DNA of 64,000 nucleotides from Amoeboaphelidium protococcarum (lineage: Eukaryota; Aphelidiomycota; Aphelidea). The notes under the pieces are model-generated. The model saw only the letters and a list, made by a program, of their open reading frames with translations, ran no database searches and was not told the DNA's origin. This document shows, in pieces, positions 48,799-59,835 of the stretch; position 1 is the stretch's first letter, and the number at the start of each line of letters is the position of its first letter. The stretch covers positions 506,001 through 570,000 of the forward strand of contig JALECJ010000255.1 of the NCBI GenBank assembly GCA_023515745.1, in the 5' to 3' direction. A program made the position numbers and the translations under genes.

Positions 48799-49525
48799 AC
48801 AGTGTGAAGATCATTTGACATAGAGTTATCACGTGAATTTTTTATTTAGTCAGCTTGAATATTGTGCCATTTCCCTATAAATTGAGTTTACGTGTTAATC
48901 AGGAGCTATTATACCGTAAAGTATGATAGACACAGTGCAAGATAACAAAATCTATAACTTTCATTTACTACAGAATTTATCATTATTATCTCCAAGCTAA
49001 TGTCTGCTGGGATCAATTCTCAACTCTACAATAAACTCGAATACATCAACGATATATGCGTTAAACGATGCATGTTGTGAGTACAGACTTACCTAATCTA
49101 TTTGTCTATTAATTTAAAGTAGCTTTCGCAACATTATGCTCTAATAAAGAACTGACGCCTTCAGCGAACGCGAGTTTCTACAATTGACAATTATGTATGA
49201 TGAACATTTCGATAGCTTTATAAATTGGATTACTTTTTCGGTGGTCTTATACTTTTAGCACTCTGCTCTAAACTCTTGTCTAAATTCTACACTTTTACAT
49301 GTGATAATGAAATACATTTTTAAATTACGATATCATACTCTATTTGGCCTAGCCGTCACCTTTGAACGCCATTAATGAAGCCTTAAAGACACGCCTATAC
49401 GCATTTGATAAACTCATCTTCTCTCGTACGTATTTTCCTGCTGAGAAAACAATGGCGGAGAGATCTCGCTCTTTTGATAAAAACACGATCAGAACTGAAC
49501 ACTTAAAATAGTTGCACTCTTTAGC
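48799..49525. other. Intergenic region with a possible small-TIM-like gene
   Basis: A + strand start at 49000 reads MSAGINSQLYNKLEYINDIC and VKRCM up to a GTGAGT donor at 49077. A 43- or 46-nt intron would join it to FRNIMLQQRTDAFSERE.... Helix-C-x3-C resembles the first half of small TIM chaperones, but the second CX3C is not seen, so a missed intron or another family is likely. The flanks show nothing. Confidence 0.25.
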
Positions 49526-50356
49526 ATGTAGAAAATTGTATCCAGAGGAAACGCTGCCTATATTCTGTCAAAGAGATTGTAATCCTCTGCGCTGCCAAAG
49601 ACTTTGAAGAAATTTTGGAAAAAAGTGGAAGTGGATGAGTTATCATAGCTGGGGCGTGATCAACTCCAGAAGGCGGTCGTTCTACGTCCTCAGGCTACGA
49701 ATAACTACGTGATACGGTTAGATTCGCGTCCTCTGAGAACGCCTGATAGTCAAATAATTGTGGCTCCATCACGCGTTCTGGCCGAGATTGTGGCACATGA
49801 ATGGGACACACAAGATGAAGACCACTTGAAATCATCCAGTTTGATGGCGACTTCTCTGTTAACGCGCGCCATTGAATTTCAGACTGACGCGTCTGTCCGA
49901 AGTTAGACTTTGAAGTTTTTGTAGAGATATATCGATACAGATTCGATTCTATATCAGCAGGACACTTCAGGTTAGATTATAGAGCTATAAGAGTAATTGT
50001 GGCTACCTATTATCAATACGGTGCAAGATTAGTTGAAGATTAATCTGAAAACCACAAATGGCTTATCTTCAATCACCTAAGATCGCCATGCTATTGAGCG
50101 CTTATTGAGTATAGTTGATTAGTATGACGCGTTGAAGTTGGCATCGTTTGAAAAGGCTGTTATGAATTCCAAGTCCTGGCTTATTGCTATGGCTTTGAGT
50201 GACCTTGATTTAAGTGTAGAGAAGGCAGTACAGGCCGCACGATTAGAGACTATTTATCAGACCAAGATGTGGGGTGAGGTTGAAGACACTCATGACGTTG
50301 AAATTGAAGATTTGACCAGGACTCTTGGTCTCTGCAAGTTACATGAACTCTAATGA
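49526..50356 (+). CDS. ATPAF2: ATP synthase assembly factor ATP12
   Basis: Mitochondrial chaperone for the F1 alpha subunit. 276 residues, intronless. The start at 49526 gives a presequence (MQKIVSRGNAAYILSKRLQS). Conserved parts: LKKFWKKVEV, YVIRLDSRPLRTPDSQIIVA, AHEWDTQDEDHLK, LTRAIEFQ, ERLLSIVDQYD, SWLIAMALSDLDLSVEKAVQ, ARLETIYQTKMWGEVEDTHD. The codon before TGA is TAA. Only 60 bp separate its stop from the convergent zinc-domain gene. Confidence 0.93.
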
Positions 50357-50416
50357 TATTAATTATTTATTCTAATTCAAAAAAACCAATCTCTGGCCAT
50401 ACATTGTATGAGATAT

Positions 50417-50778
50417 TCATCGTCTATTACTAACACTTCTACTTCCCATCGCAACATCTCTAGTGTGAGAATCTATACCCAAATCCAAATCATTAAGACA
50501 TGTTTGACATGCATTACGCGCTCTAGCACATTTCTAACAGATAGCAGTCACTTTATATCGCATATTTCTTCCGGGGCTCCACTTGAATACGGTGAACGGG
50601 GTGTTGCACATTTTGCACTACGCTCCATACTCTACCTTATTCATTCTCATATGCGGATTTTCACCTAGACATCGTTCGCAAGCTATTGGAAAATCCTACA
50701 TAATACTCAGCTTATTAATAATGAAATCATCCAAGTATTATCATGAATTCTTACCGCCTTTTCCCATGTGATATCCAT
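50417..50778 (-). CDS. Stand-alone zinc (Torus) domain of RBM22/ECM2-SLT11 type
   Basis: 100 residues in two exons (50778-50755 and 50695-50417) split by a 59-nt intron. The protein starts MDITWEKA-DFPIACERCLGE and continues ...YGAQCKMCNTPFTVFKW, RYKVTAICQKCARARNACQT, CLNDLDLGI, closely matching the N-terminus of the spliceosomal factor RBM22 (yeast ECM2/SLT11). It then stops at TGA. The CCCH finger and RRM, normally another 200-300 residues, are missing, and only 60 bp remain before the ATP12 stop. Either a truncated copy or a split RBM22. Confidence 0.85.
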
Positions 50779-51030
50779 TCGATCTACAATAAATGCAAAA
50801 GTTTCGTTCAACGGAAGAGAAAGAGAGAATTGTAACGCGTCAGTCAATTTCCGGCTTTCAATTACCGAGATCAATGGATATGAGCACAGGATGAATATAC
50901 ACGCAAACAGCATTATGATAAATAGAGTAATGGTACAATATTATTTACAATGCCTTCATTTTAGGGTTGTGTACCATTGCAATTATGTGCGAGATTCTTA
51001 GTGGAAGTACATTGAATCAAATGCACTGTT
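50779..51030. other. Short intergenic gap
   Basis: 252 bp between the zinc-domain gene start and the ATRIP-like stop. Nothing recognised. Confidence 0.4.
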
Positions 51031-52725
51031 TCATGTCTTTTGTTTAATGGCTTGGATTAACAATTTGATTGACGCTACACATTCTTCAGTAATCACGACA
51101 AAGATACATAGACAGTCAGGTGAAAGTAATACCTAGAGAGTTTTACAGTATGTTAGATTGTACATTCTACTGAATCTCGTGCATTGCATCTTTAAGTACG
51201 ACATACAGCAAATCAGTTGCACTTACAGCAAGTCGGTGCGGAGGTAAGAAAGTCTCGGTATTCTTCAGACATGAAATAAATAGCGCCGGATTGAGCCGAT
51301 ATACATCACCAAGTAGATGGAGAGATTACTCTAGAACAATGCCAGGCTTTTTACTGGTATTGTAAAAGTTTTCAAATGAAATTTTGACATACGGTAATAA
51401 CACTTGAAGGGACTACATGGACATGTTCACATGCGACAACAAATAATAACATGCTAAATCCTTACCTCCTGACAAAAGCTTTGAAGCAACTATTCATCCT
51501 TGTAAATAGAGCTCAACATCTACCGATGGAAATTGATAAGTCTTTAGACATTTTACTCTCTAGGAACGGAGAAAATGTCATTGCGGATAGGAGAGGGACT
51601 CGCAGTGTCGTACATTCCTTTTTGTATCAACTTTAGTCTATCAGGCACGCTAAAATACACATTAATCCGTGCATCATCAGTACAAATGACTGTCAATAAC
51701 TAAAGCACATCTGCAAAGTATTGAGAGGCATTCAACATCAAACTCAAGACCTCAGACGAGAACAGCTCTGGATACTTTCTTACCACTGCGATGATTGAAA
51801 TAACTACTCCAGGCATTAGAGAAAAATCCAACACTTGGACACATTTATCAACAAAAGTTCGAGCATCTTCAACCATTATTAAATCACAGTTATCGATAAT
51901 TACGCGATTTACAGCATCAAAGACGTCTTAACGTGGAGTGGTTTAAGCCAGCTACAAAATTTCCAGGAGAAGAGGTAGTAGCACGGACATCTTTGGTTTT
52001 TGCTTAATCAATTACGAGACTAGATCCTCAGGTAATTAACTATTGGGAAACTTTGCTATCAAAGCCAACAATATGTCCACATGGTGACCTATGCTACGTT
52101 TGATCTTAAACTTTTTAGCTGAGTGACCACTTGAAACAATCGACGCGATTGTCATCACTGACGCGTCCCGACTAGACTTTTAACGTATGGTTTATAATTA
52201 ATCAAGTTATACAGCAGAGTTTACAGGAGCCATTTAAAACTATTTCTCACTCATAAGAAAGGCAATTTGAGTCTTCAGTTGTTAAATCTCCGTCTCATAC
52301 AATGACTAGTTTTACTTGGTTTCTAGCTCAATCTTCCTCTGATCACCATCCATCTGCCTCTTTAATTTCTGCAATTCACCTTCTGTGCTCTTTAGTCTCT
52401 CCCTCAGAATACTAATTTCTCCATCTTTTTACATGATTATTTCATTCTCAAGCAAAGGATTACTTAACTTATCACCAACTGCTTTACTTGACTGTAATTA
52501 AGTTTCTTCCGATGGTTGTTTATCAGACTATTTAAAACTTGATTGAACAGAGTGAATGTCATGAATTTTAAGAGCTTCAGTGAATCGAACAGAAATGTTA
52601 GCAAACTGCTTATTACTTTAAATATTTTCCTTTTGTGGCTATTAAGACGCACTAACAGAGTCGATCACATCCAGAGACTACTACAGCAGTTAATCAAACT
52701 CTTCAAAACTTTAATCATGGTCCAT
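51031..52725 (-). CDS. ATRIP-like (LCD1/Rad26) DNA-damage checkpoint protein
   Basis: Candidate partner of the ATR kinase at RPA-coated single-stranded DNA. 530 residues in three exons: 52725-51466, 51412-51133 and 51083-51031; introns are 53 and 49 nt. An acidic N-terminus (MDHDQSFEEFDQLLQQSLDV) resembling the RPA-binding segment of ATRIP is followed by a coiled coil (about 115-185: ISILRERLKSTEGELQKLKR, QQLKTQIAFLMSEKQ), then a helical-repeat half (ILLALIAKFPNSQLPEDLVS, PLLLEILQLAQTT). The layout fits ATRIP; the sequence family is too divergent to be sure by eye. Confidence 0.55.
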
Positions 52726-52811
52726 ACTGTAATTGAAGAGTCAAGCCGCGTTTAATCGAAACAGAAAATGAAAATGAAACGGGAGTAATGCATTGGAGAC
52801 AAGTTATAAAG

Positions 52812-53729
52812 TCATATATTTTGGCGTAATAATTCATTAATCTTGGCATATTATGGATGCTAGTCTATAAATTTATGGCGAATGAGAAAGTCAATGACTA
52901 TCAAGCCAGCCTCAGGTGTGAACTCTGACAAATTATTAACCACGTCTTGTATAGACTAAAGGTAGATCTCAGACACTTCGCCGTCATTGGGCACTGGTTT
53001 GAAGTCATCACTATTCTAACTACCAACGGACAGATCAATGTCAAAAATCACCTCCGTCTCACGGATGATTCCGCCCTCTGAATGGTCTTTCACAAAAGAT
53101 ACAGAGCCAACTTATTTGCATTGACGCGCAACTTCAGGTGGCATTGAAACTTCTTCCCATGCTTCTTTGACGATATTATTGAAATCTCTCATCAAGTACG
53201 AACGGCCTCCACCTACCAAGTTATCAAGCATCCCTGGATATTAGGATTTAGTGTGTGATCGTTTACAGACATACATATTCATTTCACCAGTATTCGCGTC
53301 GATCACGTATCCATTGAGATGATTACCATACTGTCTGATACCAAGCAATTTTGAAAATGCTCGCTCAACGACACATACAGCTTCTTCAGATCCTACTTCA
53401 CCACACACAGGATACAGTTCGTATCGCAACTTGACTTAAATTAACTAAGAATGATACAGCATAAGCATCGCGTCTTACAAAGCTACAGACCGCTAATGGA
53501 AGGTACTATAACGCGGATTTAACAGCAGTCGCTTATTCTAATCACCCATCATATACGTGTCTTCGCATTAGCTCATCACCAGTTTCACAAAGTCTGGTTT
53601 CATATAGCCCACAAGGACATCTTCAATGTACCAAGGAATCGCGTACTGAGAGCCCAATTCATTCAGTTGATGAAGACCAGAATTAGCAGTGTTTATAAAA
53701 TCAACAAAATCTATGTGCTCGAACATCAT
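52812..53729 (-). CDS. Nudix hydrolase with DUF4743 domain (TPK/NUDT24-like)
   Basis: Nudix enzyme of the DUF4743 class, whose fungal and plant members hydrolyse oxidised thiamine diphosphates. 305 residues, intronless. The N-terminal DUF4743 part (FINTANSGLHQLNE...) ends with FSKLLGIRQYGNHLNGYVID, then KRSHTKSQYPGMLDNLVGGG. The Nudix box lies near residues 175-205 (VGGGRSYLMRDFNNIVKEAW, EEV). The substrate is inferred from family membership only. Divergent from V-ATPase G with 123 bp between starts. Confidence 0.88.
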
Positions 53730-53852
53730 CTATCAACTATTTTCGCATTGGTTGGGAATTGATGATAAAGCGCGATCTTGAGCTTTAAGCTCTTTCTTTC
53801 TTTCACCATCATTTCAAAACGTTAACTTGACCTTTTAAAAAATCCATCAGCT

Positions 53853-54320
53853 ATGAGCACTCAGGGAATATAGACTTTATTGGAGGCTGAGCGTGAAGCA
53901 TCCAAGGTTGTAACTAAAGCGAGATAATGTAATTTTACATCTGTTGAAGCATACGTATGAGAAGGATTTATCGGAGTCCGTCGAATATGTAGACAGAGTA
54001 TAGAAATTGAAAGATGCAAAGAGTGACGCTGTTAAAGAGGTTGAGGCTTTGAAGGCATAGAAAGAGAAAGAGTATTAAGATTTTCTGGCAAATGTAATAT
54101 TTCGCTAAATTAACGTTTTAATAGCTTGTGCATTATTTTTACAATGGTGTAGTTGAATGTCAGTGATGATTCTGCAAAACTTAATCAACTGTTGGAATAG
54201 AAATTGGAAGAGATTAAAACTTAAACTGCACAACACAAGGAGGAGGTGATTTAGAAATTGCTTGACGCTGTATTGCGCATTAAGCCTCAAGTGCACCCTA
54301 ATGCTCAATTGCGTAAATGA
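53853..54320 (+). CDS. VMA10: V-type ATPase subunit G (Vma10)
   Basis: Peripheral-stalk subunit of the vacuolar proton pump. 114 residues, the family's usual length, in three exons: 53853-53928, 53993-54093 and 54153-54320; introns are 64 and 59 nt. It opens STQGIQTLLEAEREASKVVT, continues through ARQYRVQKLKDAKSDAVKEV and ALKAQKEKEYQDFL, and ends VLRIKPQVHPNAQLRK, the conserved C-terminus. The intron choice is supported by restoring the ARQYRVQKLKDAK block. Confidence 0.94.
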
Positions 54321-54670
54321 ACTTAGTATGTGTTATGAGTAAATAGTTATAGTGCCAAGCTTAGTCTTGCTTTGACGATGTGTTAATACAGTCGCTGCAA
54401 CACACTTTTTCTCTCTTTCGCCATATTTTATAACAACATCATCATTATTACATACAATACAATATTATGTAAAGCCAAGACATTCAGAGGCTTCCAGCAT
54501 CTTGAACAGTTGATGTAACTTAAGGATTTCTGTATTCGATCGATGATATCTACGGCGTATGGAATGAGGACTTGAGGTCGCACGCAATTACACGCGGCGA
54601 TTTGATTGGAAGTGAAACGTTTCACCTTCTGTGATTGGAAAGCAATAGGATGAACTAATTTTGAGTTCAT
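54305..54670 (-). CDS. Hypothetical protein overlapping the V-ATPase G 3' end
   Basis: A minus-strand frame of 121 codons from ATG at 54670 to TGA, reading MNSKLVHPIAFQSQKVKRFT, NQIAACNCVRPQVLIPYAVD, IIDRIQKSLSYINC and a CSRCW pair. The first 60 residues look coding-like; the last part lies antisense to VMA10 and is probably 3' untranslated or chance. I do not recognise it. A hidden short intron could end it earlier. Confidence 0.4.
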
Positions 54671-54952
54671 CTTTTATATATCAAAATCAATCTATTTTTT
54701 CTTTGTTCATATCACTTTGACTTTCCCAAATATTTGACTGAGAGTGTAAGTATTATAGTATAGTCGGCAATTGCAATTTGAATATATTATTCGTGTGTGT
54801 GTGTGTGTAGTTATATATCAATCTAAGTTAATTTATCAAGACACGTCAGTTGTAACAAAAAGGTAAGCTGTCACTGATTTTCTGAATTTCTTATCTCGAT
54901 CAATAATCATCATCTTAATTTTGTAAGGGTATTTAGATCTAATATAATAAAC
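54671..54952. repeat. Intergenic region with a (GT)8 microsatellite
   Basis: A TG/GT dinucleotide run lies at 54793-54808. No gene seen; it lies upstream of the PSP1-domain gene. Confidence 0.7.
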
Positions 54953-56410
54953 ATGTAAGAGGATTCTGTATAAATTCAACGTGCTCAAGATGCTGCGGCC
55001 AAGGACGAGAATCATGCTGCCAAAATTGCATCCGGTGAAGGTAAATCCGATGATAAGCTGGAGCCTGGTGAGTTGGTCGGTGAGAATGAGAAAGTCAAGG
55101 AGACCAATGGTAAGACGCCTGCACTTACTCTGATGACCACTCCTGATAAGCCAGTGGTAAAGCCAATGAACGTGAGACGCCTGAGTGAAGAATGGCGCAT
55201 TGTCGGTGGGTAGAGACGCGCGAGTGCCACGGCGGCCTCTCCTTCTACTGTTGCTGGCGCGTATTTTGCGTAAAATCATCTGTCTGCTATCAATGAACAC
55301 GTAGTGGCAGAAAACGCAATTACTTCTCCGTATACGCCAAGCTTGCAGAGTGCTAATGGACAAACTCCAGTGTTTGAACTTTATGGTGGTCGCATGCATG
55401 GGCAGCGTAGCTTCAGCTTCTCATCTGGCTCCAGTGCTGATGATATGAAGATGCTCAATGCTCCTCCTGGTATCAAAGGTGATCCAGCGCCTTCACCTTG
55501 GGCTAGGCGCGCATCCGCTGGGTTTAATTACCCAAATGGTGAGATGTCCCCGGATGTCTAAATGATGATGATGTAAAATCCGTTTGTAGCTGTGCCAAAT
55601 CCACAGCACCGCTTCTTGTATCAGCCGTTGCTTGATGAAGCTTAGCGTCAGTAGCTGTTGCATCGTCGTGTGTCGACCTACAACGGGCCGAACAACTATC
55701 TCAAGAACAAGATTCCTCAGGAGAATGTGCACAATGTTGCCGATAAGTATTTCAATCAAGATCCGTCTCTGCATTAGCGCCGTCATTCTATTGCGACTGC
55801 CATGGTCCAGCAGTCTAATGGCAAAACATCTCCTGAACACCCTCGCTCAAGTGATGACTCCTCAATCCCGGAAAATTTTGTCAAGGAGTATGGCAACCTG
55901 TTGGATGATAGTACAACGCCAGCTGTGCCAATGTTTGCTGCGCCTATGCCAAATTTGTCTCTATCTGGATTCTACGTGATTGAGTTCAAGGCTGGTCGCA
56001 CTGAAATGTTCTACTCTGACCCTTCAGCCAACAGCTTCAATGTCGGTGATTTGGTCATTGTTGAGGCTGATCGTGGTTTTGATCTGGGTAAGATCTCAGA
56101 AATCAATTCCGTCGCTGAAGATGTCACTCCGGATGATGTCTCTCGTATTCTGCGTCTAGCTCGTCCAAATGAAGTAAATTAACTGATTGACAAGGCGCGT
56201 GATGAAGAGAAGGCATTGAAAGTGATCAAGGCCAAGGTGTAACAGAAGGGGTATCCTATGGAGGTGATCGACGCCGAGTATCAACACGATAAGAAGCGCC
56301 TTACCTTCTACTTTGTCGCTGAAAGCCGTGTCGACTTCCGTGACTTGGTCAAGGATCTGTTTAAGATCTTCAAGACCAGAATTTGGATGTGCTCCATGGA
56401 TAAGAGATGA
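54953..56410 (+). CDS. PSP1 C-terminal domain protein
   Basis: 485 residues, intronless. The first two thirds are low-complexity and probably disordered (Pro, Ser, Asn, many TAA/TAG Gln). From about residue 330 comes SGFYVIEFKAGRTEMFYSDP, VGDLVIVEADRGFDLGKISE, then KVIKAKVQQKGYPMEVIDAE and KRLTFYFVAESRVDFRDLVK, which is the PSP1 C-terminal domain seen in yeast PSP1 and trypanosomatid RBP-associated proteins. Likely a cytoplasmic regulator of RNA, but the role is inference. Confidence 0.85.
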
Positions 56411-56489
56411 TTACTTGGTATAGCGATGCCATAAAAAACAAAAACAACCTCTGATGAATCTGCTTGAATGTAGAATAATAAAACCAAAT

Positions 56490-57287
56490 TCATTTAGTAT
56501 ATATGCTGGCGATGATTTCATGACTTTTCGGTAATTCTTTCACCTTATTGGCACTTTTAATCAACTTGCATAGACCGGATACAGTGTCAGCTTTGATTGA
56601 TGCGAAATTTAGCGCCATAAACTCATCTAGTTCTATATTCAACGACTCTGCCGCGAGGTGGAAACAAGCTACAGCTATCTATGAAGGTTGATATAGGAAC
56701 ATAACATCGGTGAAATACGAGTCTTTAACAAACTCGATAGACTTGTCGAATAAGCGCTGTGCGGCATTACCACCGTCATCGTTTAAATCGCGTCTTAGCA
56801 TTAGATATACTCCATGAAGTGCAGAATATGGATGATTAACATCAAGGTGGAATCGCAGCCCATTCAGCAGTTCAAACTCTTACTTTTGCAGTTCATCAAC
56901 ATCTATTCGCGGGATAGACGCACAAAATTTATCGATTGAGATGTAATGATTCTCCAACTTAGAAGCTAGGAACACGCACGTTAACATCATCTATCGCGGA
57001 TTAAATTCAAGCATGCAGTTGTACAGATAGAATCGCCGGTAGAACACGGCAGCAGTAGCTTCTACTCTAAATGGGAATTTCAACAGAGTGCATACATCTT
57101 ACAACTTGACGTGATAGAACGACGCAATTTCAATCTAATCATTAACAGTAAACCGACTAAAATCTTGCAGTTAAGTTTAGCCAAGACACCTCTCAAGACT
57201 TTTCTGCCTCAATTAAGCCAATTCTTCAACATTAAATCTCCAAAATTGAAACTACGAAGTCTCTTCATATAGAAATTTCTTTGTCAT
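56490..57287 (-). CDS. CCNH: Cyclin H (CDK-activating kinase / TFIIH)
   Basis: Regulatory subunit of CDK7 in TFIIH and the CDK-activating kinase. 265 residues, intronless. The start at 57287 reads MTKKFLYEETSQFQFWRFNV, then EELAQLRQ, as in cyclin H/Ccl1. The first cyclin fold has VEATAAVFYRRFYLYNCMLE, FNPRQMMLTCVFLASKLENH; then LLNGLRFHLDVNHPYSALHG and a second fold FTDVMFLYQPSQIAVACFHL. Seventy-two base pairs from the divergent GNAT gene. Confidence 0.92.
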
Positions 57288-57359
57288 CTTGCGAGTTTTT
57301 TTTATTTTATAACAGTTGAAAAGTAAAAGGATTGCGGTGAAATATTCCATCCAAAAGTT

Positions 57360-57923
57360 ATGACTGTGAGGATAAGAAAAGTGGAAGAAGGTGACGTTGA
57401 AGAGCTGCATAGAATCATTAATGTTGCATATAGGATGGATCTTGGGTGGACAAGCGAGGCTTCATTGGTGTAGGATGAGAGGATTACCGTGGCTCAACTA
57501 GTGCAACTGATTAAGGAGGATCGCGACCCAATTCTTGTCGCTGAAATCCCCTCGACCGATAAGTCTTCTGGCCAGGAGGAGGTGCATAAACTTGTTGGAT
57601 GCATCCAGGCAGAGCTGTGGTTTAATCATCCATAGTACAATCTTCCCGAAAACTCTACTCTGTTTGGCCTGTTTGCCGTGGATCCCAGCTGCTAGTCGAT
57701 GGGAATCGGGAAATCGCTGTTTCATGCCATGATTGATCACGTCAAACGACACTTTGATTAGGTGAATCTCGGCGTGATCTGGGTGCTCCATGTGCGCGAA
57801 AAGATTCTCGCATGGTACGAGAGAATGGGCTTCAAGTGGGAAGGTGAGACTAGGCCATTTGTGATGCCTGAAAAGCTTAAAATTCCCAATCTTCATTTCA
57901 AAGTTTTGACTCTCAAAATATGA
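57360..57923 (+). CDS. GNAT-family N-acetyltransferase
   Basis: 187 residues, intronless. VRIRKVEEGDVEELHRIINV and AYRMDLGWTSE begin the fold, HKLVGCIQAEL is strand 4, FAVDPSCQSMGIGKSLFHAM is the acetyl-CoA loop (Q-x-x-G-x-G), and VRLNL-like VNLGVIWVLHVREKILAWYE followed by MGFKWEGET completes it. The substrate is unknown; similar small enzymes acetylate metabolites. One Gln in the CoA-loop region is TAG. Confidence 0.88.
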
Positions 57924-57970
57924 CACCAATAAATTTCAAACTAATGAATTACTTTTTTCTCTTAAGTAGT

Positions 57971-59473
57971 TCAATTCTTCCAAAAATAGAGCAGCGAAGT
58001 GGTTAAAAATCCAATAGAGAGAATGCCTCCAATGGGTAGTTGCACACCTTTTAGGGACACGTCAACAAAGTCTAGGGGAGTTAAATTCTATGCAGTCTAC
58101 GACACAACACTGACCAGAGAACGCGACAAAGATTTAGACGGCGAAAGGACGTTGTCATTATTGCCGTGATCACTCTCAGGTTAGAACCAGTCAGGCTATT
58201 TAATAGATGTAACATTAGTCAGCGCATCGATCGAGTGAGCAATGACACCAGAGATCCAGCTGTTTGGACTAAGCCATCCTTAAAACCACCCAAGATGACC
58301 GCCATGTGCAGTTTCCACTAACAGCACATATGGATTGCAACTGGCTTCATCATAAGGAATAGATTACTTTGGACATATAGGATCATCGCGCGCGTTAAAG
58401 CAGATCAATGGACACCGTACATACGGTAGGCGAAGTACACTAGAAGCGAGTCTATAATACTCATTCACTGAATTGTATCCGTATAGACGACGAGTGACCA
58501 ACTCATCAAACTCGCGGACGCTTTAAACTTGACTAATCTTTTTCAGATTCAATAGGGGATTGTCTTTAAATTGACCAGCATGCTTCCTAAACAGTTTATA
58601 TAAATTCCTACCCATTGTATACGCATACACCTTCCGATTGAACCATGTGCTCTACAGATGAATGGAGCCTGTCAGCATGTCAAAAGGATTGCCGACTGAA
58701 AACGCTGCGTGTACTTTACTATAAATATGCTCCTCACCCAAATAATTCACGAGAATCTACGCGCCTAAAGAGTACCCAATCATAATAAGTTTACACTACT
58801 CACCATCCGTCTATTTGATGCCATTAATGTAGTCTACAGCTGTGCGCACATCCTATGTACCTCCACCTGAAAACAGTTAGGGAGTCAGCACGGGTGATCC
58901 ATTACATCCTCTAGAATGAACAATTACACAGCGATGACGCGTTCTCTTCACTAAATCAACGATATAAGGTTCATGAGATCCACCAGTCAATCCATGGAGT
59001 ATCACAATCAAAAAATCATCTTTATCTGTGGAATTCATTCTCTTGGGATACCAATCCAGAGCTAACTGTCCATCATCGCCAGCATTAATAAGTTCTCGCT
59101 CATACTTGACTTTCTACTTGGGCTTGGTCATAGCAATATATATAGTTTATAAATGCCCATTAAACAGCCACCAAGTTGGCTTGAATACTCTAAGCGATGG
59201 AACTCTATTTATCAAATAAGTCTTTAACGGAACGCCATTGAGTCGCATGGGATCCTGATGGCTAAAGAATCGATTGAGTCCCTGTTAGAATACACCAAAC
59301 GCCAATAAGACGACATATAACACGGCAATAGTTACAGCAAAAGGCAGCATCCATTTTGCTACTTACGGCGGTATCACCAAGTCAGCAGATTAATTTCTAA
59401 AGTAGCGCAAATCAAAATTCATATCCAGATAGTCCAAGATCGACGAGCAACCATCACTAAAACATAGGACCAT
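57971..59473 (-). CDS. Alpha/beta hydrolase, ABHD1/3-EHT1 family
   Basis: Membrane-associated serine hydrolase of the ABHD1/ABHD3/EHT1 lipase family. 500 residues, intronless. A membrane segment at about 45-68 (WMLPFAVTIAVLYVVLLAFG) is followed by LDWYP, HGLTGGSHEPYI (oxyanion region, about 162), VIVHSRGCNGSPVLTP, the nucleophile elbow GYSLGAQ (about 229), ARDDPICPK (acid) and HGGHLGW (catalytic His, about 391), the hallmark order of the family. A second hydrophobic segment lies at the C-terminus. Its stop is 47 bp from GNAT. Confidence 0.9.
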
Positions 59474-59835
59474 TTCAATTACACGATAAATTCAATAGTT
59501 TGAAAAGATTTATAGACAGAAAAGATCAGCGAAAGTATTTAGGAATTAATTACAGAGAGAGAGGAATGGATGAATGCGCGCAGGATGATCAAAGGAGGGA
59601 TGGAGTCTGACATAATCATCATCCATCAGGTGAAAAGTGATCAAGGAGTTGAAACGACGCGTCTTAAATCTCAGTCTGGGCCGCGCGAGAACAAACGACC
59701 AGCGAGACGAAATTCAACCGAAAATTAACCGAAAATTTTCTTCCAAATCAACACGCGTCGACGCGTCCAGACACCACGGTAGAGTAATTCTGTTACCATT
59801 AGAGCTTCCAGCGGAAAAGTTAAATATTGTGGAAA
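59474..59835. other. Divergent intergenic region ABHD - eS10
   Basis: 362 bp holding the ACGCGT boxes. A short + strand frame runs across 59637-59858 but its composition is not convincing. Nothing else seen. Confidence 0.5.
59753..59766. promoter_or_regulatory. 14-bp perfect palindrome with two ACGCGT boxes upstream of eS10
   Basis: ACGCGTCGACGCGT reads the same on both strands and lies 70 bp upstream of the eS10 start. A third ACGCGT is at 59657-59662. ACGCGT is the MluI cell-cycle box of fungi; here it could be a ribosomal-protein or start-site element. Function is inference. Confidence 0.4.
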
